Shown: positions 33,033-36,337 of the stretch, piece by piece
Layout of the letters: every line of letters begins with the position of its first letter
How positions within the stretch are numbered: position 1 is the stretch's first letter
NCBI GenBank assembly: GCA_015065845.1
Contig: SVPQ01000023.1
Coordinates: 1-36,337, forward strand
Direction of reading: 5' to 3'
Length of the DNA: 36,337 nt
Source of the DNA: Oscillospiraceae bacterium
GTDB lineage: Bacteria > Bacillota > Clostridia > Oscillospirales > Acutalibacteraceae
The notes under the pieces: generated by a model
Told to the model about the DNA's origin: nothing
The model's database searches: none
Seen by the model: the letters and a program-made list of their open reading frames with translations, nothing else
Translations under genes and position numbers: made by a program

Positions 33033-33282
33033 ATCAGAGGACGGTTCTATGCCTTGCGCCGTCCATTGTCTTTTCTTAACTCCAATATATCATTTTTTTC
33101 AAATCAAATCAAGCAATTCTGAAATCTTCCACAAAATTATTCGAAAGTGTTAAATATCACAAAACAACTCGGCTAACTGAGTTTTACGCTCAATTAACCG
33201 AGTTTTGTTTAATTTTTTACTTGCAACTTGCACACTTGCTACTTGCAACTTAGACTAAAACATAGAACCGTCCCACTGTCTT
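33033..33282. mobile_element. R1 module, complete copy 2 (MITE/REPIN-like)
   Basis: A 250-base copy of 31507-31734. Its left end is the REP-like 33033-33055 (AGAGGACGGTTCTATGCCTT) and its right end the inverse REP at 33257-33282 (core AGAACCGTCCCA). The 16-bp hairpin (33166-33181/33189-33204) is identical to that of copy 1. Between hairpin and right end, this copy carries an extra TTGCAACTTGCACACTTGC word block (33221-33252). Confidence 0.75.
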
Positions 33283-33296
33283 AACTTCTAATTGCC

Positions 33297-33343
33297 GACC
33301 GCAGGTCCCAAAATTTTCAATTTTCAACTTTCAATTTTCAATT
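33297..33343. repeat. GACC-GCA-GGTC mini-hairpin and TTTTCAA word block
   Basis: GACCGCAGGTC (33297-33307) is a 4-bp stem with a GCA loop, the inverse of the GTC-TGC-GAC elements elsewhere. The TTTTCAATTTTCAACTTTCA words that follow are the inverse of those at 25777-25806. The block ends next to the MATE gene's last codons. Confidence 0.6.
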
Positions 33344-34661
33344 TATTTACTACTTTTTTATAAAAAGCAAAGGAAAGCACCACCGCCAGAAGCCACCCAA
33401 TCGGCCACGACATCCAGATGCCGATAGCACCAAAGAAGTGAGAGAAAATGAATGCTAAAATTACTCTTAACACTAAATCTGCAAATGTGGCGGTCATAAA
33501 GTAATTCATATTACCAGTACCACGAAGAACACCATCACACACGACTTTAAAACCTATTGCACATAAAAAGGGTTCTACTATAATTAAAAATTGTTTACCT
33601 GTTGTAAGTGCCAGTACACTTTTGTCACCCTCCATAAAAAATCCTATAAGATTTTCTGAAAACACAACATAAACAAAGGTAAACAAAAGTGCAGTTATTA
33701 TTGAAAGCACTGCGCCACTTTTCATGCCCTCTTTAATTCGTTCATATTTTTTTGCACCGACATTCTGTGCAGTAAAACTTGAAACAGAATTACCGAAAGT
33801 AACAAGTGAATTAACTGCAAAAGTGTTAAGTTTTATTGCGGCAGAGTAACCTGCGATTACCGCAGAACCGTAACTGTTGATTTCACCTTGTATAAACACA
33901 TTACCAACAGAAACAAAACTTTGTTGCAATACACTTGGTACAGATATTTTTGAAATTTGTTTCAACATATTAAATGAGAATATTTCTGCCTTACTATCTG
34001 TTTTTAAAGATTTCAGATGATAAAGTAAAGTAATTACCGATAAAACTCCCGCAACTCCTTGTGCTATAAATGTCGCCCAAGCTACACCGCTTACACCCAA
34101 ATTGAATATTGCAACAAATACATAATCTAAAATAACATTTGCAACAGAAGAAAATATCAGAAAATAAAGTGGAATTTTAGAATTACCTAATGAAGCGAAA
34201 ACACCATTTGCTATGTTATAAAGAAACAGAAATATAAATCCGCCTATATATATTTTGAGATACAATGCAGAATCACTGAAAATATCATCCGGTGTATTAA
34301 TAAGTTTCATAAGAGTTGGTGTCAATAGAATTCCGCCTACTGTAAGAATAGAAGAAAGAACAATTGAAGCTAAAAGTGAAGTAGAAACCGCAGTTTTTAC
34401 TTTTTTATATTTACCTGCACCAAAAAGTTGCGAAATTACAACACCGCAACCAATATTGCAACCAACCGCAATGGCATTAAAAATATTAGTAATAGGGTAA
34501 GAAGCACCAACTGCCGCTAAAGCCATTTCACCTGCAAAGCGTCCTGCAATTACACTGTCTGCAATATTGTACATCTGCTGAAAGACAACACTTATAAATA
34601 AAGGAATACTGAAATTAAGTATTACTTTACCGGTCTTTCCTTTTGTTAAATCATTTACCAT
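33324..34661 (-). CDS. MATE-family efflux transporter
   Basis: A 445-residue integral membrane protein with about twelve membrane segments in two homologous halves. It begins DLTKGKTGKVILNFSIPLFISVVFQQMYNIADSVIAGRF, the typical MATE opening. It contains the internal VGASYPITNIFNAIAVG and QNVGAKKYERIKEG repeats. MATE proteins export drugs or metabolites in exchange for Na+ or H+; the substrate is unknown. The ribosome site is AAGGTG. Its promoter (34702-34730) is near consensus and divergent from the AGCS symporter. The 3' end runs into repeat DNA without a clear terminator. Confidence 0.93.
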   Translation of the reverse strand: MVNDLTKGKTGKVILNFSIPLFISVVFQQMYNIADSVIAGRFAGEMALAAVGASYPITNIFNAIAVGCNIGCGVVISQLFGAGKYKKVKTAVSTSLLASIVLSSILTVGGILLTPTLMKLINTPDDIFSDSALYLKIYIGGFIFLFLYNIANGVFASLGNSKIPLYFLIFSSVANVILDYVFVAIFNLGVSGVAWATFIAQGVAGVLSVITLLYHLKSLKTDSKAEIFSFNMLKQISKISVPSVLQQSFVSVGNVFIQGEINSYGSAVIAGYSAAIKLNTFAVNSLVTFGNSVSSFTAQNVGAKKYERIKEGMKSGAVLSIITALLFTFVYVVFSENLIGFFMEGDKSVLALTTGKQFLIIVEPFLCAIGFKVVCDGVLRGTGNMNYFMTATFADLVLRVILAFIFSHFFGAIGIWMSWPIGWLLAVVLSFAFYKKVVNKLKIES

Positions 34662-34701
34662 TTTTCACACCTTGTTATATTAAGGATTTTAAAACTATAT
34701 A

Positions 34702-34730
34702 ATTATACAGCAACATTTTTCATTTTTCAA
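34702..34730 (-). promoter_or_regulatory. MATE gene promoter
   Basis: On the minus strand TTGAAA (34725-34730) is 17 bases from TATAAT (34702-34707). It overlaps the region just upstream of the divergent AGCS gene, so the two may compete for polymerase. Confidence 0.75.
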
Positions 34731-34740
34731 GGGTGATTAA

Positions 34741-36081
34741 ATGAATGAATTAATCAGTGCAATCGGTGGTGTTATATGGGGCGCACCAATGCTTACTTTT
34801 TTCTTGTTTATTGGTATTTACTTTACTTTAAAAAGTGGATTTTTTCAAATTCGTGGTGCTAAAAAAATTTATAATACAACATTAAAAACAATATTCAAAA
34901 AAAGTGAAACAACTGAAAAAGGCATTTCGCAATTCGGTGCGTTTTGTTCTGTTCTTGCGGCGTGTATTGGTACCGGTAACATTGTAGGTGTTGCTACTGC
35001 TATTTACTCGGGTGGGCCCGGTAGTGTTTTCTGGATGTGTATTTCTGCATTTATTTCTATGATGACTGCATACAGTGAAAATTATCTTGGACTGAAATAC
35101 AGATTCCGTAATAAGTACGGTAAAATCTCCGGTGGTGCTTTTCAGTACATTGAAAAAGGCGTAAAGATGAAAGGACTCGCAAAAGTGTATGCAGTATTTT
35201 GTCTATTATCTACTTTGGGTATGGGCAATATGGCACAGGCTAACTCTGTGAGCACATCAATAAAAACAGGTTTTAATATACCGACATTAATAACTGGAAT
35301 TATTGCAGTTGCAATCTGCTTTTTTGTTATAAGAAAAGGTGTTAAAGGAATTTCAAAATTAAGTGAATTTTTAGTTCCTGTTATGTCAGTTTCATATTTA
35401 TTATTATCATTCGGTGTTCTTTTCATTTTTAAAGACAGGATAATTCCAATGATAATTCTGATTTTCAGAGAAGCATTCACTTTAAAGGCACTAAATGGGT
35501 TCGGTATGTTCAAAGCTATGCGATACGGCATTTCTCGCGGAGTATTTTCAAACGAAGCTGGACTTGGTTCTTCTACTATAATTCACGCAGAAACTGAAAA
35601 CACAACACCAGAAAAACAAGGTATGTGGGCAATGTTTGAAGTGTTTTTTGACACAGTATTTTTATGCACAATTATGGCACTCGTGATTTTGGTAAGCGGT
35701 TCTTTTATTCCTGATGGTGAATTATATGGTGCTGAACTTTCTGTTGCCTCTTACGGAGTTTTAGGTGAATTCGGTAAAAAAGGCATTGCAATTCTTACTG
35801 CTCTTTTCTCTTTTGCTTCACTTATAAGTTGCTCATTTTATGGTGAAAAAAGTGCCGAATATCTTTTTACTCACAGAGCAATAAAACCTTATAAAGTAAT
35901 TTATTTAATACTTGCTTTAACAGGTTGCATTGTATCTCCACAAATAATATGGTCAATTGCAGATATTTTCAACGGACTTATGGCAGTGCCTAACTTATTT
36001 GCGTTGTTTATACTGAGAAAAGAGGTAGAATTCCCAAAGAGTTTTTGTCACGAAAAAAGAAATGCCTTGTCACTTTCGTGA
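34741..36081 (+). CDS. alanine/glycine:cation symporter (AGCS family)
   Basis: A 446-residue secondary transporter that imports alanine or glycine with Na+. About ten to eleven membrane segments are visible. Family motifs are GTGNIVGVATAIYSGGPGSV (about residues 80-99), GISRGVFSNEAGLGSS (about 261-276) and GGAFQYIEKGVK. The ribosome site is AAGGGTGA. The last codons and stop lie inside a perfect 11-bp hairpin. The protein ends with a short basic tail (CHEKRNALSLS), somewhat shorter than many relatives. Confidence 0.93.
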   Translation: MNELISAIGGVIWGAPMLTFFLFIGIYFTLKSGFFQIRGAKKIYNTTLKTIFKKSETTEKGISQFGAFCSVLAACIGTGNIVGVATAIYSGGPGSVFWMCISAFISMMTAYSENYLGLKYRFRNKYGKISGGAFQYIEKGVKMKGLAKVYAVFCLLSTLGMGNMAQANSVSTSIKTGFNIPTLITGIIAVAICFFVIRKGVKGISKLSEFLVPVMSVSYLLLSFGVLFIFKDRIIPMIILIFREAFTLKALNGFGMFKAMRYGISRGVFSNEAGLGSSTIIHAETENTTPEKQGMWAMFEVFFDTVFLCTIMALVILVSGSFIPDGELYGAELSVASYGVLGEFGKKGIAILTALFSFASLISCSFYGEKSAEYLFTHRAIKPYKVIYLILALTGCIVSPQIIWSIADIFNGLMAVPNLFALFILRKEVEFPKSFCHEKRNALSLS

Positions 36082-36088
36082 CAAGGCA
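36063..36088 (-). terminator. terminator shared by AGCS stop and the zinc-ribbon gene
   Basis: TGCCTTGTCAC (36063-36073) and GTGACAAGGCA (36078-36088) form a perfect 11-bp stem with a 4-base loop. On the minus strand TTTCTTTTTTCG follows, so it terminates the zinc-ribbon gene. On the plus strand it overlaps the AGCS stop codon (36079-36081) and has no U-tract. Confidence 0.8.
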
Positions 36089-36126
36089 GGCAAAATCTTT
36101 TCATTAAATTAAATTTTATGTAAAAC

Positions 36127-36337
36127 TTATGCCTCTTCTTTCATTTTTGCAAAACATGCACTGCAATAAACAGGTCTGTCTTCGCGTGGCTTGAAAGGAA
36201 CTTCTGCTTCGCCACCGCAAGCTGCACAAGTTGCTTTAAACTTTTCGCGTTCTCCCTTAATTGCTTGTTTACGAGCATCACGGCACTCTTTGCAACGTTG
36301 TGGTTCGTTTACAAATCCTTTTTCAGCATAGAATTCT
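36127..36337 (-). CDS. zinc-ribbon protein (zf-trcl type), partial
   Basis: The C-terminal 69 residues of a gene that runs off the window. They contain CKEC, CAAC and CSAC Cys pairs in a Lys/Arg-rich background (CRDARKQAIKGEREKF), and before them EFYAEKGFVNEPQR. This matches the small zinc-ribbon protein family in which a preceding CxxC and a FTAGEQEFYAEKGF-like segment are expected; those would lie outside the window. Function is not known; a nucleic-acid or protein interaction role is likely from the Zn-knuckles. Confidence 0.85.
   Translation of the reverse strand, partial: EFYAEKGFVNEPQRCKECRDARKQAIKGEREKFKATCAACGGEAEVPFKPREDRPVYCSACFAKMKEEA

Noticed and set aside
36331-36336. GAATTC at the window end as a possible cloning junction
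   Set aside because: It falls in frame within a conserved Glu-Phe of the zinc-ribbon protein, so it is natural coding sequence.

Overview
The window reads as a low-GC Gram-positive chromosome segment, most like a gut Clostridia of the Ruminococcaceae/Oscillospiraceae kind. This is inferred from the AT-rich sequence, AGGAGG-type ribosome binding sites, several TTG starts, a tig-clpP-clpX-lon-engB protein quality-control cluster, a BspA-like leucine-rich repeat surface protein with Fn3 domains, and a cysteine-rich protein of a type common in Clostridia. It is not proven from the sequence alone. There is no prophage, CRISPR array, tRNA, rRNA or transposase gene.

Layout. 1-2560: a secreted LRR/Fn3 protein behind a long, strongly structured leader with its own terminator hairpin. 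2700-9515: a repeat-built intergenic block, then engB, lon, clpX, clpP and tig, all on the minus strand. 9583-13102: a metallophosphatase, threonine synthase and a D,D-carboxypeptidase. 13198-13950: a small divergent locus, an 80-residue unknown protein against a ribbon-helix-helix plus XRE regulator pair, over a shared palindrome. 13950-14900: repeats, a small membrane protein and a striking nested-hairpin array abutting prmA. 14896-17566: prmA, a YhaM-like nuclease and tcdA behind one good promoter. 17587-19188: a class B penicillin-binding protein. 19190-23460: a hairpin-rich repeat, then the minus-strand operon tvp38-galK-GNAT-methionine gamma-lyase-like. 23480-25775: a 2-hydroxyacid dehydrogenase and GAPDH. 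25971-30499: the cysteine-rich protein and a three-gene sugar ABC transporter. 30500-33320: accessory-looking DNA with two unknown membrane proteins embedded in duplicated inverted-repeat modules. 33324-36337: a MATE exporter, an AGCS amino-acid symporter and the end of a zinc-ribbon gene.

Working together. Tig, ClpXP and Lon cover nascent-chain folding and ATP-dependent proteolysis, and EngB supports 50S assembly. PrmA, the YhaM-like nuclease and TcdA form an RNA/translation-maintenance operon. DacF and the class B PBP remodel peptidoglycan. GalK, GAPDH, the hydroxyacid dehydrogenase and the ABC importer fit a sugar fermenter, although the ABC substrate cannot be read from sequence.

The most unusual content is intergenic. 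There are several families of short repeats whose stems change between copies while base pairing is kept, a nested hairpin array, two copies of a roughly 230-250 base element bounded by inverted REP-like ends, and an unassigned leader RNA in front of the LRR gene. All are described from visible sequence; none has been compared with a database.
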